Shown here one piece after another: positions 37,614-47,123 of a stretch of 64,000 bases of DNA (position 1 is its first letter; each line of letters starts with the position of its first letter). This DNA comes from Streptomyces morookaense. Its GTDB lineage: Bacteria > Actinomycetota > Actinomycetes > Streptomycetales > Streptomycetaceae. Under the pieces are notes generated by a model that saw nothing but the letters and a program-made list of their open reading frames with translations, did no database searches and was not told the origin of the DNA. The stretch spans positions 1-64,000 of the forward strand of contig NZ_JABBXF010000043.1 in NCBI RefSeq assembly GCF_013030945.1, in the 5' to 3' direction. The translations under genes were made by a program, and so were the position numbers.

Positions 37614-38483
37614 TCAGCGCCCGTCGCCCGGCGCGCCGGGCTTCCAGCGGAAGAGCCGCTTCTCGGCGAAGGTCAGCAGTCCCTCGGCGAGCAGTGCCAC
37701 GACGGCGAGGATCGCCATCGCCGCATAGACGCCGGCCGGGTTGAAGGACGTCTGCGAGACCGAGACGAGCAGGCCGATGCCCTTGGACGCGCCGAGGTAC
37801 TCGCCGACGATGGCACCGATGAGGGCGAAGCCGAAGCTGACGTGCAGGCTGGTGAAGATCCACGAGGTGGCGGACGGGACCACGACCTGCAGGGTGACCT
37901 GGCGGTGACCGGCGCCCAGGATACGGGCGTTGGCCACCAGGTTGCGGTCCACTTCGCGGGCGCCCTGGAAGGCGTTGAAGAAGACCGGGAAGAAGACGAG
38001 CACCACGGCCGAGGCGACCTTGGAGGCGGGCCCGAGACCGAACCAGATCAGGAAGATCGGCGCCAGCACGATCCGCGGCAGCGCATTGAGGACCTTGATG
38101 TACGGGCCGAGGACGTCGGCCATGAAGCGCACCCGGCCGAGCACGATGCCGAGCACCACGCCGCCCGCCACGCCGATGACCCAGCCGAGCAGGGCCTCCT
38201 GGAGCGTGTACCAGATCTGTTCCCCGAGCGATCCCTGGGCGGTGCCGTGCATGGTCCACTGGACGATCTGGTCCCATATCCTCGACGGCATCGAGAAGTT
38301 GAAGGGGTCGATGACCTCGGTGCGGGCCAGGACCTCCCAGGCGCCGAGGACGACGGCCAGCAGCAGCACCCGGGCGCCGAGGACCAGCAGCCGGTACTGC
38401 CGGGCGGCCCGCGCCCGGGCCTCCGTACGGCCCTCCTTGCTTCCCCGGACGGCCACGGCGGCGGAGACGGCTTCAGGCGACAC
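37614..38483 (-). CDS. ABC importer permease (SsuC/TauC type)
   Basis: The 289-aa membrane protein has about six spans and the EAA-type loop VDRNLVANARILGAGHRQVTLQ that contacts the ATPase. Its pattern (PRIVLAPIFLIWFGLGPASK) is typical of nitrate/sulfonate/bicarbonate permeases. I chose the GTG at 38483, which overlaps the ATPase stop by 11 bp; a GTG at 38501 is possible. It is co-transcribed with the ATPase and binding-protein genes. Confidence 0.92.
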   Translation of the reverse strand: MSPEAVSAAVAVRGSKEGRTEARARAARQYRLLVLGARVLLLAVVLGAWEVLARTEVIDPFNFSMPSRIWDQIVQWTMHGTAQGSLGEQIWYTLQEALLGWVIGVAGGVVLGIVLGRVRFMADVLGPYIKVLNALPRIVLAPIFLIWFGLGPASKVASAVVLVFFPVFFNAFQGAREVDRNLVANARILGAGHRQVTLQVVVPSATSWIFTSLHVSFGFALIGAIVGEYLGASKGIGLLVSVSQTSFNPAGVYAAMAILAVVALLAEGLLTFAEKRLFRWKPGAPGDGR

Positions 38484-39324
38484 GGGCGGCACCCCTTTCA
38501 CGGGTGATGCGGACTTCCTCGCCGAGGCAGGCCCAGATCTCCCGGTAGAGCTCGACGAACTGCGGTTCCAGACGCACGGATTCGACCTTGCGGGGGCGCG
38601 GCAGGCCGATGGGGAAGACCTGCTTGACGGTGGCCGGTCCCGCGGTCATCACCACGACCTTGTCGGCCAGCGCGATCGCCTCCTCCAGGTCGTGGGTGAC
38701 GAAGACGACGGAGGCGGCCTGTGCGCCGGGCCGGGATCCGCGGGATCCGCCCCACAGCTCCAGGAGTTCGTCCGACATCAGCGCGCGGGTCTGCACATCG
38801 AGCGCGGAGAAGGGCTCGTCCATGAGCAGGATGGCCGGATCGTTGACGAACGTCTGGGCCAGGGCGACGCGTTTGCGCTGGCCGCCGGAGAGCTGGTGCG
38901 GATAGCGGTCGGCGAAGGCGGCGAGTCCCACGCGGCCGAGCCAGTCGCGGGCCCGGGCCCGGGCCTCCGCCTTGGGCACGCCGCGGAACCGGGGGCCCGC
39001 CGCCACGTTCGAGAGCACCGTCCTCCAGGGGAAGACCGCGTCCTGCTGGAAGACGAAGCCGACCTCCGGCCGGATCCCCTCCACCGGCCCGCCGTCGATG
39101 AGCACTTCGCCCTCGGTCGGCTCCTCCAGCCCGCTGACCAGGGTGAGCGTGGTGGATTTCCCGCATCCCGTGGGACCCACGACGGCCACGAACTCGCCCC
39201 GCCCGACGGTCAGATCGAGATCGCGCACGGCCGTGTGCACCTCGCCCGACGGCGTCCGGAACACCTTGCTCGCACCGCGCAGCTCGATCGCCGGGACACC
39301 GCCCGGCGGATTGCCGCTGTTCAC
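38473..39324 (-). CDS. ABC importer ATPase (SsuB/TauB type)
   Basis: The 283-aa ATPase has Walker A VVGPTGCGKSTTL, Q loop FVFQQDAVFPW, signature LSGGQRKRVALAQ, Walker B ILLMDEPFSALD and switch His in VTHDLEEA. The GTG at 39324 has a perfect AAGGAGG. It is the first gene of the importer operon, divergent from the DcuS-type two-component pair. Confidence 0.94.
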   Translation of the reverse strand: MNSGNPPGGVPAIELRGASKVFRTPSGEVHTAVRDLDLTVGRGEFVAVVGPTGCGKSTTLTLVSGLEEPTEGEVLIDGGPVEGIRPEVGFVFQQDAVFPWRTVLSNVAAGPRFRGVPKAEARARARDWLGRVGLAAFADRYPHQLSGGQRKRVALAQTFVNDPAILLMDEPFSALDVQTRALMSDELLELWGGSRGSRPGAQAASVVFVTHDLEEAIALADKVVVMTAGPATVKQVFPIGLPRPRKVESVRLEPQFVELYREIWACLGEEVRITRERGAARVA

Positions 39325-39662
39325 CGTCCGCCTCCTTGCACTTGCACGTGCGCCTTGCGCCTTGCACCGGCTGTCCGGCCCCGCGATTCGTGCGGGGCAG
39401 CCGGAGGTGGAGGCTAGGAGTGACCCAGGGCACAGGGGCAGCCTTGTGAGCGCTGTGCGGCTTGAGTGCACGAACCCTGTTCTGCTCGTTTTGCGCGCGT
39501 TAGAACAACAGTCAGGACACCAAAGTGACACGGGGGCTGAGCAAAGCGGCCTGATACGGCTACGTTCGGTTCATGCTGCTGCATCGCAGCGCAACGGAAC
39601 GGATGGAACGCGACACCCTGCAACAACCGCTACGGGGTGGTGCCGAGACGAAAGGGACCGAC
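39325..39662. other. Divergent promoter region of the ABC operon and two-component pair
   Basis: This 338-bp region has no credible gene. It contains a spaced inverted repeat GTTCT (39479-39483) / AGAAC (39502-39506) that could be a response-regulator site. No clear -35/-10 pair is seen. Confidence 0.5.
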
Positions 39663-41273
39663 ATGCGCCCCCGGTGGCCCCGCCGCGTCTTCGCCCACGT
39701 GCTGTCCGTGCACCTGCTGATCACCACCGGGGTCATCGCGCTCACCACCGGCCTGCTCCTCGCACCGCTGGAGGCGCAGCTCGACGACCAGGCCAAGCGC
39801 AGGGCACTGGCGATAGCGCAGGCCACCGCCGCGCAGCCCGGCATCGCCCACGACATCCTGGCCGGGCGGCCGGACCCCGACGGCCCGGTGCAGGCCGCCG
39901 CCGAACGCATCCGCCTGGCCACCGGCGCCCGTTACGTCGTGGTGGTCGACACCCGGGGCATCCGCTGGTCGCACACCACGCCCGGGGAGATCGGCCGCCA
40001 CGTCGGCAGCGACCCGGGGCCCGCGCTCACCGGGGCCGAGTGGACGGGCATCGAGGACGGCACCCTGGGCCGCTCGGCGCGCGGCAAGGTGCCGCTGCGC
40101 GACACCGAGGGCGCCATCGTGGGCGCCGTGTCGGTGGGCATCGCCTACGACGACGTGCGCGGGGGCCTGGTCAGGGCGCTGCCCGGCATCCTGACGTACG
40201 CGGGCGCCGCACTCGCGGTCGGTGCGCTGGCCGTGTTCGCCGTCTCCTGGCGGCTGCGCGCCCGGACGCACGGCATCGAACTCTCCGAGATCTCCGCCCT
40301 GCTGGACGAGCGCGAGGCGATGCTGCACGGCATCCGCGAGGGCGTCGTGGCGCTCGACCGGCGCGGCCGGGTCCGGCTGGTGAACGACGAGGCGCAACGG
40401 CTGCTCGGCATCGGCCCTACGGCCACGGGGCAGCCGATCGACGCCGTCCTGCCACCCGGCCGGGCCGCCGACGTGCTGGCGGGCCGGGTGTCGGGGACGG
40501 ACCTGCTCACCGTCTGGAACGGCCGGGTGCTGGTCGCCAACCGGATGCAGACCCGCGACGGCGGCACGGTGGCCACCCTGCGCGACCGGACCGAGCTGGA
40601 GCAGCTCGCCCGGGAACTGGACGGCACCCGGGGCCTCGCGGAAGCGCTGCGCGCACAGGACCACGAGCACGCCAACCGCATGCACACGATCGTGGGGCTG
40701 CTGGAACTGGGCCTGTACGAGGAGGCCGTGGACTTCGTGGCCGAGGTGACCGGCGCCCACCGGGCCACCGCCGAGCAGGTCCTCGAAAAGGTCCACGAGC
40801 CGCTGGTGGGCGCCCTGTTGGTGGGCAAGAGCGCGGTCGCTGCCGAGCACGGAGTGGCCCTGCGGGTGAGCGGTGCGACGCAGCTGCCCGCCCAGGTGGT
40901 GGACCCCCGGGACCTGGTGACGGTGCTGGGCAATCTCGTGGACAACGCACTGGACGCGGCCGCGGGGCGCGCCGGGGCATTCGTGGAGGTGGAGGTGCGG
41001 ACGGTGGGGACGACGGTCGTGATGCGGGTCGCGGACAACGGGCCGGGGGTGCCCGCGGCGGCGCGGGAGCTGGTGTTCACCGACGGCTGGTCCACCAAGC
41101 AGGCCGCGCCCAACCGGCCGCGGGGGCTGGGGCTCCCGCTGGTGCAGCGGCTGGCGGAGCGGTACGGCGGATCGGCCCGGGTGGGCGAACGGCACGGCGG
41201 AGGTGCGGTGTTCACGGTCGAGCTGCCCGAGGCGCTCAGAACCACGGTCCCGCTGCAGGAGGCGGCCCGGTGA
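39663..41273 (+). CDS. DcuS/CitA-type sensor histidine kinase
   Basis: The 536-aa kinase has a membrane span near residues 10-35, an extracellular single-cache/PAS sensor (about 40-170, including GARYVVVVDTRGIRWSHT), a second span near 175-197, a cytoplasmic PAS domain and a SpoOB-type dimerisation helix with RAQDHEHANRMHTIVGLLELG (His334 probably phosphorylated). The ATPase domain contains LGNLVDNALDAA and GLGLPLVQ. The family senses carboxylates such as citrate or C4-dicarboxylates. The ATG at 39663 has AAAGGGA. Confidence 0.9.
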   Translation: MRPRWPRRVFAHVLSVHLLITTGVIALTTGLLLAPLEAQLDDQAKRRALAIAQATAAQPGIAHDILAGRPDPDGPVQAAAERIRLATGARYVVVVDTRGIRWSHTTPGEIGRHVGSDPGPALTGAEWTGIEDGTLGRSARGKVPLRDTEGAIVGAVSVGIAYDDVRGGLVRALPGILTYAGAALAVGALAVFAVSWRLRARTHGIELSEISALLDEREAMLHGIREGVVALDRRGRVRLVNDEAQRLLGIGPTATGQPIDAVLPPGRAADVLAGRVSGTDLLTVWNGRVLVANRMQTRDGGTVATLRDRTELEQLARELDGTRGLAEALRAQDHEHANRMHTIVGLLELGLYEEAVDFVAEVTGAHRATAEQVLEKVHEPLVGALLVGKSAVAAEHGVALRVSGATQLPAQVVDPRDLVTVLGNLVDNALDAAAGRAGAFVEVEVRTVGTTVVMRVADNGPGVPAAARELVFTDGWSTKQAAPNRPRGLGLPLVQRLAERYGGSARVGERHGGGAVFTVELPEALRTTVPLQEAAR

Positions 41274-41950
41274 TCGAAGTCCTAGTCGTGGACGACGACT
41301 TCCGCGTCGCCGAGATCAACGCCGCCTATGTGTCCCGCGTTCCGGGCTTCCGCGTCCGCGCCACCGCCCACAGTGCGGCCCAGGCGCTGGCCGAACTCGC
41401 AGGCGGCGGCGTCGACCTGGTGCTCCTCGACCACTATCTGCCCGACGAGACGGGCCTGTCCCTGGTCCGCCGCATCCGCCAGCTCGGCCACCACACGGAC
41501 GTCATCATGGTGACCGCCGCCCGGGACATCGCGACCGTCCGCACCGCCATGCGCTACGGCGCGCTGCAGTACCTGGTCAAGCCGTTCACCTTCGCGGGGC
41601 TGCGGGTGAAGCTGGAGGCATACGCCCAGCTGCGCCGCGCCCTGGAGGGCACCCAGGAGGCCGAACAGGACCAGGTCGACCGGATCTTCGGCACCCTGCG
41701 CACCGCGGCCGTCACCACTCCCCTCCCCAAGGGCCACTCCGCCCCGACGGCCGAACTGATCCGCCGGGTGCTCTCGGACGCGGCCTCACCCCTCTCCGCG
41801 CACGAGGTCGCCGAGCGTTCGGGCCTGAGCCGCTCCACGGCTCAGCGCTACCTCAAACGGCTGGAGGAGTCCGGCCGGCTCGACCTCACCCTCCGCTACG
41901 GCGAGACGGGCCGCCCGGAACACCGCTACACCTGGGCGGGACGCGGCTGA
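41270..41950 (+). CDS. DcuR/CitB-type response regulator
   Basis: The 226-aa receiver (phosphoacceptor near Asp54, LVLLDHYLPDETG) is joined to a C-terminal helix-turn-helix (LSAHEVAERSGLSRSTAQRY). The GTG overlaps the kinase stop (GTGA) and has AGGAGG. It probably controls the divergent ABC operon in response to the kinase's ligand (inferred from gene order). Confidence 0.92.
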   Translation: MIEVLVVDDDFRVAEINAAYVSRVPGFRVRATAHSAAQALAELAGGGVDLVLLDHYLPDETGLSLVRRIRQLGHHTDVIMVTAARDIATVRTAMRYGALQYLVKPFTFAGLRVKLEAYAQLRRALEGTQEAEQDQVDRIFGTLRTAAVTTPLPKGHSAPTAELIRRVLSDAASPLSAHEVAERSGLSRSTAQRYLKRLEESGRLDLTLRYGETGRPEHRYTWAGRG

Positions 41951-41968
41951 ACTCCCCTTCCTACCCGC

Positions 41969-42697
41969 TCAGATGCCCTGCGCGCCCGGCGGCCGGGCGA
42001 TGCCGTGGTGGTAGGCGTAGCGCACGGCCTGGGCACGGTCACGAACCCCGGCCTTGGCGAAGAGGTTGTTGATATGCGTCTTGACCGTCGCCGTGCTCAC
42101 GTGCAGCCGCCGGGCGATCTCGGTGTTCGACAGCCCGTCGGCCACCAGGGCGAGCACCTCCGCCTCACGGACCGTCAGCCCGTCCGGCAGCTCCCGGGAA
42201 ACCGCGGGCGCGGGCCCGGGCGCCGCGGCCACCGGCGCGGACAGCCTTTCCAGCAGCCGCATCTGCACCTTCGGCGACAGCCCCGCTTCCCCCGACATCA
42301 CCTGCTCGACGGCCCGGACGATCTCCTCCGCCCCCGCGTCCTTGGTGAGATAGCCCCGCGCCCCGGCCTGCAGCGCCGGGAACAGCGAGTCGTCGTCGCC
42401 GAACGTGGTGAGCACCACGACCTGGGTGCCCGGGTGCTCACGGCGGATCCGGCGCGTGGCCTCCGCCCCGTCGCAGCGGGGCATCCGGAGGTCCATCAGC
42501 ACCACGTCCGGGGCCAGTTCGGCGACCAGCCGCACCGCCTCCAGCCCGTCCGCCGCCGCACCGACGACCTCGATACCGGGCAGCAACCCCAGCAGCATCA
42601 CAATGCCCTCACGCACCACGGTCTGGTCGTCGGCGACCACCACCCGCGCCCGCCGGCGCTGCTCGCCCCCCGCACCGTCGTCCGTGCCACCCGTCAT
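41969..42697 (-). CDS. NarL/LuxR-family response regulator
   Basis: The 242-aa regulator has a receiver domain with phosphoacceptor Asp69 (VVLMDLRMPRCDG), conserved Lys in GYLTKDAG, and a C-terminal LuxR helix-turn-helix (LTVREAEVLALVADGLSNTE, VSTATVKTHINNLFAKAG). Its ATG overlaps the kinase stop (ATGA). The signal and targets are unknown. Confidence 0.94.
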   Translation of the reverse strand: MTGGTDDGAGGEQRRRARVVVADDQTVVREGIVMLLGLLPGIEVVGAAADGLEAVRLVAELAPDVVLMDLRMPRCDGAEATRRIRREHPGTQVVVLTTFGDDDSLFPALQAGARGYLTKDAGAEEIVRAVEQVMSGEAGLSPKVQMRLLERLSAPVAAAPGPAPAVSRELPDGLTVREAEVLALVADGLSNTEIARRLHVSTATVKTHINNLFAKAGVRDRAQAVRYAYHHGIARPPGAQGI

Positions 42698-43857
42698 GCC
42701 GGTACCCGCAGACGCACCACGAACCCCTCCCGATCAGTCCCGGCCGGCCCGGCCTCCAGCGTGCCGCCCAGCAGCTCGGCACGCTCCCGCATCCCGATCA
42801 GACCGTACCCGGCACCGGAGACCGCAAGGCCGCCCACGGGCCGACGCGCCCCGCTGTCACGGACCGACAGCTCCACCTCACCCTCCAGATAGGCGAATCT
42901 CATCTCCACCCGTGCCCCCGGGGCGTGCTTGCGCACATTGGTCAGCGCCTCCTGCGCCACCCTGCGCACCGCCAGCCCCGCCTCGGCCGGCACCCTCCGG
43001 GGCTCGCCCGTCACCTCCAGCTCCGCCCCCTCGGCAGCCGCCACCTCCCGCAGGAAGTCCTCCACTTGGGCAATCTCGCCACGCAGGGCCGACAGCGCCT
43101 GCCGCGTCTCCGCCAGCCCCGAACGCGCCATGCGCCGGGCCGCGGTGACCCGCTCCAGTACCTGTTCCCGCTCTCCTCCCCCTTCGATCAGCAGGCGTGC
43201 CGCCTCCAGGTGGACCATCTGCGCGGAGAGGCTGTGCGCGAGCACGTCGTGGATCTCCCGGGCGATCCGTGCCCGCTCCGCCAGCGCCGCCGACTCGGCC
43301 TCCGCACTGCGTGCGGCCCGCTCCTGGGCCAGCAACCGGAACCCGGCCCCGCGCGCCTCCTCGTCCAGCCTCAGCGTGTACCCGATGAGCCCCACCAGCC
43401 CCACCGTGAGAGCCGTCCTCGCCGGGCTGTCCGTGCTCGTCACGGCGTACATGCCCATCGCGGCGGCAGCGACGGCGAACCCGTACGCCAGGGGGAGCCG
43501 CTCGATGGCGATGCCCCCGCACAGGCACCACATCCCCGTGGCCGCGGTGTGCGCCCCGCCGGCCTCGGCGAGCACTCCCACCGCCCACAGCACGCCCAGC
43601 CACCCGACCGACGGCCACAGCCGCATGTCGAGCGTCATGAGCCGGTACTGCCAGACCGCGGCGACGCCGAGCAGAACACCCGCGGCGAGGGCCCCGTAGC
43701 CCCACCCCCGGAGCATGTCCTGGTGCAGCACGCCCCACAGGAACATGCAGCCGAAGACGATGCGGACCGCCCACGAGATCATCCTGCGCGCCTGCGGAAC
43801 CCCCACCGGGGCCAGCGCTTCACGGGCCGGCCACTCGGTCCAGCTCTGCATCGGCAC
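42694..43857 (-). CDS. NarL-type sensor histidine kinase (HisKA_3)
   Basis: The 387-aa membrane kinase has five or six hydrophobic segments (about residues 28-165), a HisKA_3 helix with phosphoacceptor His203 (ARIAREIHDVLAHSLSAQM) and a short HATPase domain (EALTNVRKHAPGA, GYGLIGMRERAELLGG). The large membrane part and tiny external loops suggest it senses a membrane signal. I chose the GTG at 43857 because GGAAGGA precedes it; the frame is open to 43905, overlapping the upstream gene. Operon with the regulator and the CcdC-like gene. Confidence 0.9.
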   Translation of the reverse strand: MPMQSWTEWPAREALAPVGVPQARRMISWAVRIVFGCMFLWGVLHQDMLRGWGYGALAAGVLLGVAAVWQYRLMTLDMRLWPSVGWLGVLWAVGVLAEAGGAHTAATGMWCLCGGIAIERLPLAYGFAVAAAAMGMYAVTSTDSPARTALTVGLVGLIGYTLRLDEEARGAGFRLLAQERAARSAEAESAALAERARIAREIHDVLAHSLSAQMVHLEAARLLIEGGGEREQVLERVTAARRMARSGLAETRQALSALRGEIAQVEDFLREVAAAEGAELEVTGEPRRVPAEAGLAVRRVAQEALTNVRKHAPGARVEMRFAYLEGEVELSVRDSGARRPVGGLAVSGAGYGLIGMRERAELLGGTLEAGPAGTDREGFVVRLRVPA

Positions 43858-43885
43858 GTACGGTCCTTCCGCCACGGCGCCGGTC

Positions 43886-44386
43886 TCAGCCACCGGCAGG
43901 GACACGGTACGCCGGGGCCAGCCCCCGGGCCCGGTGGACCAGCACCCCGGTGCGGGCGAGGAGCAGCGCCGCCACGGTGATCATGACACCCGGCCCGCCC
44001 TGGTGGACCCCGGCCAGCGTGCCTATCCCGTACAGCACGAGCCGCAGCACCAGGCCGCCGGCCCACACCGCCGCGGTCGCCTTGCCGCCCTTGGCCCAGA
44101 CCGTCCCCGAGGCGTCCGTCCATATGCGGCTGGTCCAGGCCCAGGCCGCTCCCGTGGCGAGCCCGGCCAGCACCCCGGCGGCCAGCAGCCCGGCCGAGGC
44201 CGCCCGGTGCCCGGCGTCGATCAGCCCCGGCTGGCGCACCGCCATCACCACGAGCACTGCGGGCAGCAGCCACCAGCGCCCGGCGTCCTGGGTCAGCCTG
44301 CGCGGCTTCAGCTGCCGCACCAGCACGAACGCGATGACGGCGACGATGAGGACGACGTCGGCAACGCCGGACAGGGAGCCGGACAT
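43886..44386 (-). CDS. Membrane protein, CcdC/DUF1453-like
   Basis: The 166-aa protein has four or five membrane segments, opening MSGSLSGVADVVLIVAVIAF with the basic cytoplasmic turn VRQLKPRRLTQD. It resembles the DUF1453/CcdC group. It lies directly upstream of the NarL-type kinase, with a good GGAGG site, so it may be an accessory membrane component of that system. Function is unknown. Confidence 0.8.
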   Translation of the reverse strand: MSGSLSGVADVVLIVAVIAFVLVRQLKPRRLTQDAGRWWLLPAVLVVMAVRQPGLIDAGHRAASAGLLAAGVLAGLATGAAWAWTSRIWTDASGTVWAKGGKATAAVWAGGLVLRLVLYGIGTLAGVHQGGPGVMITVAALLLARTGVLVHRARGLAPAYRVPAGG

Positions 44387-44500
44387 GGAGGAGCCTCCGG
44401 TGAGCGGGGACGTCCGCGGCAGGACCGCGGGAAGGACACGTCCGACGCTACGGATCCGGCTCCCGGCGGGAATCGGAGCACGGGTGGGCCCGGGGTGGAG

Positions 44501-44528
44501 CCCGGGTGGAGATCTCTCTCCACCCGGG
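44501..44528 (-). terminator. Perfect 12-bp hairpin after parE
   Basis: CCCGGGTGGAGA (44501-44512), loop TCTC, TCTCCACCCGGG (44517-44528), 40 bp past the parE stop and before the CcdC-like operon. Confidence 0.75.
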
Positions 44529-44567
44529 GGTGGACGCCGGCCCGACCGCCGGGCCCCGGGCGCCCCG

Positions 44568-46688
44568 TCAGGCGTCGATGCGCGAGCGGTCCAGCGTGGC
44601 CCCGGAGTTGGTGATGAACTCCTTGCGCGGGGCCACCTCGTTGCCCATCAGCAGGTCGAAGGTGCGCTCCGCCGCCTCCAGGTCGCTGATGTTGATCCGG
44701 CGCAGCGTGCGGTGGCGCGGGTCCATCGTGGTCTCGGCCAGCTGGTCGGCGTCCATCTCACCGAGGCCCTTGTAGCGCTGGATGCTCTCCTTGTAGCGGA
44801 TGTTCTTGCGCTCCAGCTCCAGCAGCGTCTGCCGCAGCTCGTTGTCGGAGTAGGTGTAGATGTACTTGTCCTGGCCCTTGCGGGGGTTGATGAGCTCGAC
44901 CCGGTGCAGCGGGGGCACCGCGGAGAACACCCGCCCCTCCTCCACCATCGGCCTCATGTAGCGCTGGAACAGCGTGAGCAGCAGGCAGCGGATGTGGGCG
45001 CCGTCCACATCGGCGTCCGCCAGGAAGATGACCTTGCCGTACCGCGCCGCGTCGATGTCGAAGGTGCGGCCGGAGCCTGCTCCTATCACCTGGATGATCG
45101 CGCCGCACTCGGCGTTCTTCAGCATGTCGGAGACCGACGACTTCTGGACATTGAGGATCTTGCCGCGGATGGGCAGCAGGGCCTGGAACTCCGAGTTCCG
45201 GGCGAGCTTGGCCGTGCCCAGCGCGGAGTCGCCCTCGACGATGAAGAGCTCGCTGCGCTCGACGTCGTCGCTGCGGCAGTCGGCGAGCTTGGCCGGCAGG
45301 GAGGAGGACTCCAGGGCCGTCTTCCGCCGCTGGGCCTCCTTGTGCTGCCGGGCGGCGATCCGCGTGCGGGCGGCCGCCACGACCTTCTCCAGGACCGCCC
45401 TGGCCTGCTGCTTCGCGTCGCGCTTGGTCGAGGTCAGGAACGCCTTGAGCTCCTTGGCGACCACGTTCGCCACGATGCGGGAGGCGGCCGAGGTGCCGAG
45501 GACCTCCTTGGTCTGCCCCTCGAACTGCGGCTCCGCCAGCCGCACGGTCACCACGGCGGTGAGCCCCTCCATGGCGTCGTCCTTGACGACGTCGTCCTCG
45601 GCGACGCGGAGCAGCTTGGCCGAGCGGAGCACCTCGTTGACGGTCTTGGTGACCGACCGCTCGAATCCGGCCACGTGCGTGCCGCCCTTGGGGGTGGCGA
45701 TGATGTTGACGAAGGACTTGACCGAGGTGTCGTAGCCGGTGCCCCAGCGCAGCGCGATGTCCACGCCGAGCTCGCGGGTGACCTCGGTGGGCGTCATGTG
45801 ACCGCGCTCGTCCAGGACGGGGACGGTCTCCTTGAAGGTGCCCTGGCCGGTCAGCCGGAGCACGTCGCAGACGGCCTTGTCCTGCGCGAGGTACTCGCAG
45901 AACTCGCTGATGCCGCCGTCGTAGCGGAACGTCTCCTCGGTGGCCTCGGCGCCCTCCAGGCCCCGTTCGTCGCGCACGACGATGGTCAGCCCGGGCACCA
46001 GGAACGCCGTCTGCCGGGCACGCCCGTAGAGCGTCTCCAGGGAGAGCTTGGCGTCCTTGAGGAAGATCTGCCGGTCCGCCCAGTAGCGGACGCGGGTGCC
46101 GGTGCGGGCCTTGGGCACCTTCTTGCCCTTGAGGAGCCCGCTGGCGGGGTCGAAGGGGGCGTCCGGGCCGGACTCGGTGAAGATGCCGGGCACGCCGCGG
46201 CGGAAGCTGATCGAGTGCGTCCGGCTGTTGCGGTCGACCTCGACGTCCAGCCGGGAGGACAGCGCGTTGACGACGGAGGCGCCCACGCCGTGCAGACCGC
46301 CGGAGGCGGCGTAGGAGCCACCGCCGAACTTGCCGCCCGCGTGCAGCTTGGTCATCACGACCTCGACGCCCGACAGGCCCGTCTTGGGCTCGACGTCCAC
46401 GGGGATGCCGCGGCCGTTGTCGCGCACCTCCACCGAGCCGTCGTCGTGGAGGACGACCTCGATGCGGTCGCAGAAGCCGCCCAGGGCCTCGTCGACGGAG
46501 TTGTCGATGATCTCCCACAGGCAGTGCATCAGGCCACGGCTGTCCGTGGACCCGATGTACATACCGGGACGCTTGCGGACGGCTTCGAGGCCCTCGAGGA
46601 CGAGCAGGTGCCGCGCGGTGTAGTTGGAGCCGTCCCGGTCTGCTCCGGTCAGCAGCGCAGTGGACGGCACGGACATTTCGGCGGTCAC
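44568..46688 (-). CDS. parE: DNA topoisomerase IV subunit B
   Basis: This is the ATPase subunit that partners ParC in chromosome decatenation. The 706-aa protein has the GHKL ATPase motifs (IIDNSVDEALGG, DNGRGIPVD, GLHGVGASVVNALS), the transducer domain, and TOPRIM motifs EGDSALG and LADADVDGAHIR. The GTG at 46688 has AGGAG; the frame is open to 46796 without support. A strong hairpin follows the stop. Confidence 0.95.
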   Translation of the reverse strand: MTAEMSVPSTALLTGADRDGSNYTARHLLVLEGLEAVRKRPGMYIGSTDSRGLMHCLWEIIDNSVDEALGGFCDRIEVVLHDDGSVEVRDNGRGIPVDVEPKTGLSGVEVVMTKLHAGGKFGGGSYAASGGLHGVGASVVNALSSRLDVEVDRNSRTHSISFRRGVPGIFTESGPDAPFDPASGLLKGKKVPKARTGTRVRYWADRQIFLKDAKLSLETLYGRARQTAFLVPGLTIVVRDERGLEGAEATEETFRYDGGISEFCEYLAQDKAVCDVLRLTGQGTFKETVPVLDERGHMTPTEVTRELGVDIALRWGTGYDTSVKSFVNIIATPKGGTHVAGFERSVTKTVNEVLRSAKLLRVAEDDVVKDDAMEGLTAVVTVRLAEPQFEGQTKEVLGTSAASRIVANVVAKELKAFLTSTKRDAKQQARAVLEKVVAAARTRIAARQHKEAQRRKTALESSSLPAKLADCRSDDVERSELFIVEGDSALGTAKLARNSEFQALLPIRGKILNVQKSSVSDMLKNAECGAIIQVIGAGSGRTFDIDAARYGKVIFLADADVDGAHIRCLLLTLFQRYMRPMVEEGRVFSAVPPLHRVELINPRKGQDKYIYTYSDNELRQTLLELERKNIRYKESIQRYKGLGEMDADQLAETTMDPRHRTLRRINISDLEAAERTFDLLMGNEVAPRKEFITNSGATLDRSRIDA

Positions 46689-47123
46689 GCGGTTCGCTCC
46701 TCGCTGAATTTCTGTCTGGCCCTCGTTCGGGCACATGGGTGGCTCGGGTCGCCGTTCAGAGGGTACCGAGGCCTGGTAGAGCCTTTGTGCCGCCACCCGT
46801 AACCAGGGCCATGCTAATCCAGACCTAGATCACATGTTCGATACCTCTCCGGGGTGACGTGCACATCACGTTCCCTTGGAGGCATGAACCATTTAGGCTC
46901 CGGGCACGTCCTCAAGAACAACCCGGCAGCCGGCCGGGGTGGACGACAACCCCCAGCGACGTGAAACCGTAGGCCCACGCAATACGGCTCATTCGCCGCC
47001 AAATCGTCAAGATCCGGCTCACTCGGAAGGAAGTTTCGAGGAAAAGCCACGAGCGGGAACGTTTTCGGCCTGGTTGGATGTTGACCCTGGTACGACAGCT
47101 CGTCGAGCTAGAGAAGAGGCGAC
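46689..47123. other. Divergent promoter region of parE and the DUF7455 gene
   Basis: This 435-bp region has lower GC than its neighbours. TTGACC at 47081 is a possible -35 for the rightward gene. A 26-codon ORF at 46884-46964 contains a TTA codon, but its ribosome site is too close to the ATG. No other feature is supported. Confidence 0.5.

Noticed and set aside
38972..41269. Upstream extension of the DcuR-type regulator frame
   Set aside because: It is out of frame with the kinase gene and is a composition shadow; the GTG at 41270 has AGGAGG and overlaps the kinase stop.
46884..46964. 26-codon ORF with a TTA codon upstream of the DUF7455 gene
   Set aside because: GGAGG is only one base from the ATG, the peptide has no recognisable features, and conservation could not be checked.
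46814..47050. 78-codon minus-strand ORF
   Set aside because: Codon use is unlike neighbouring genes, and it fills a promoter region.
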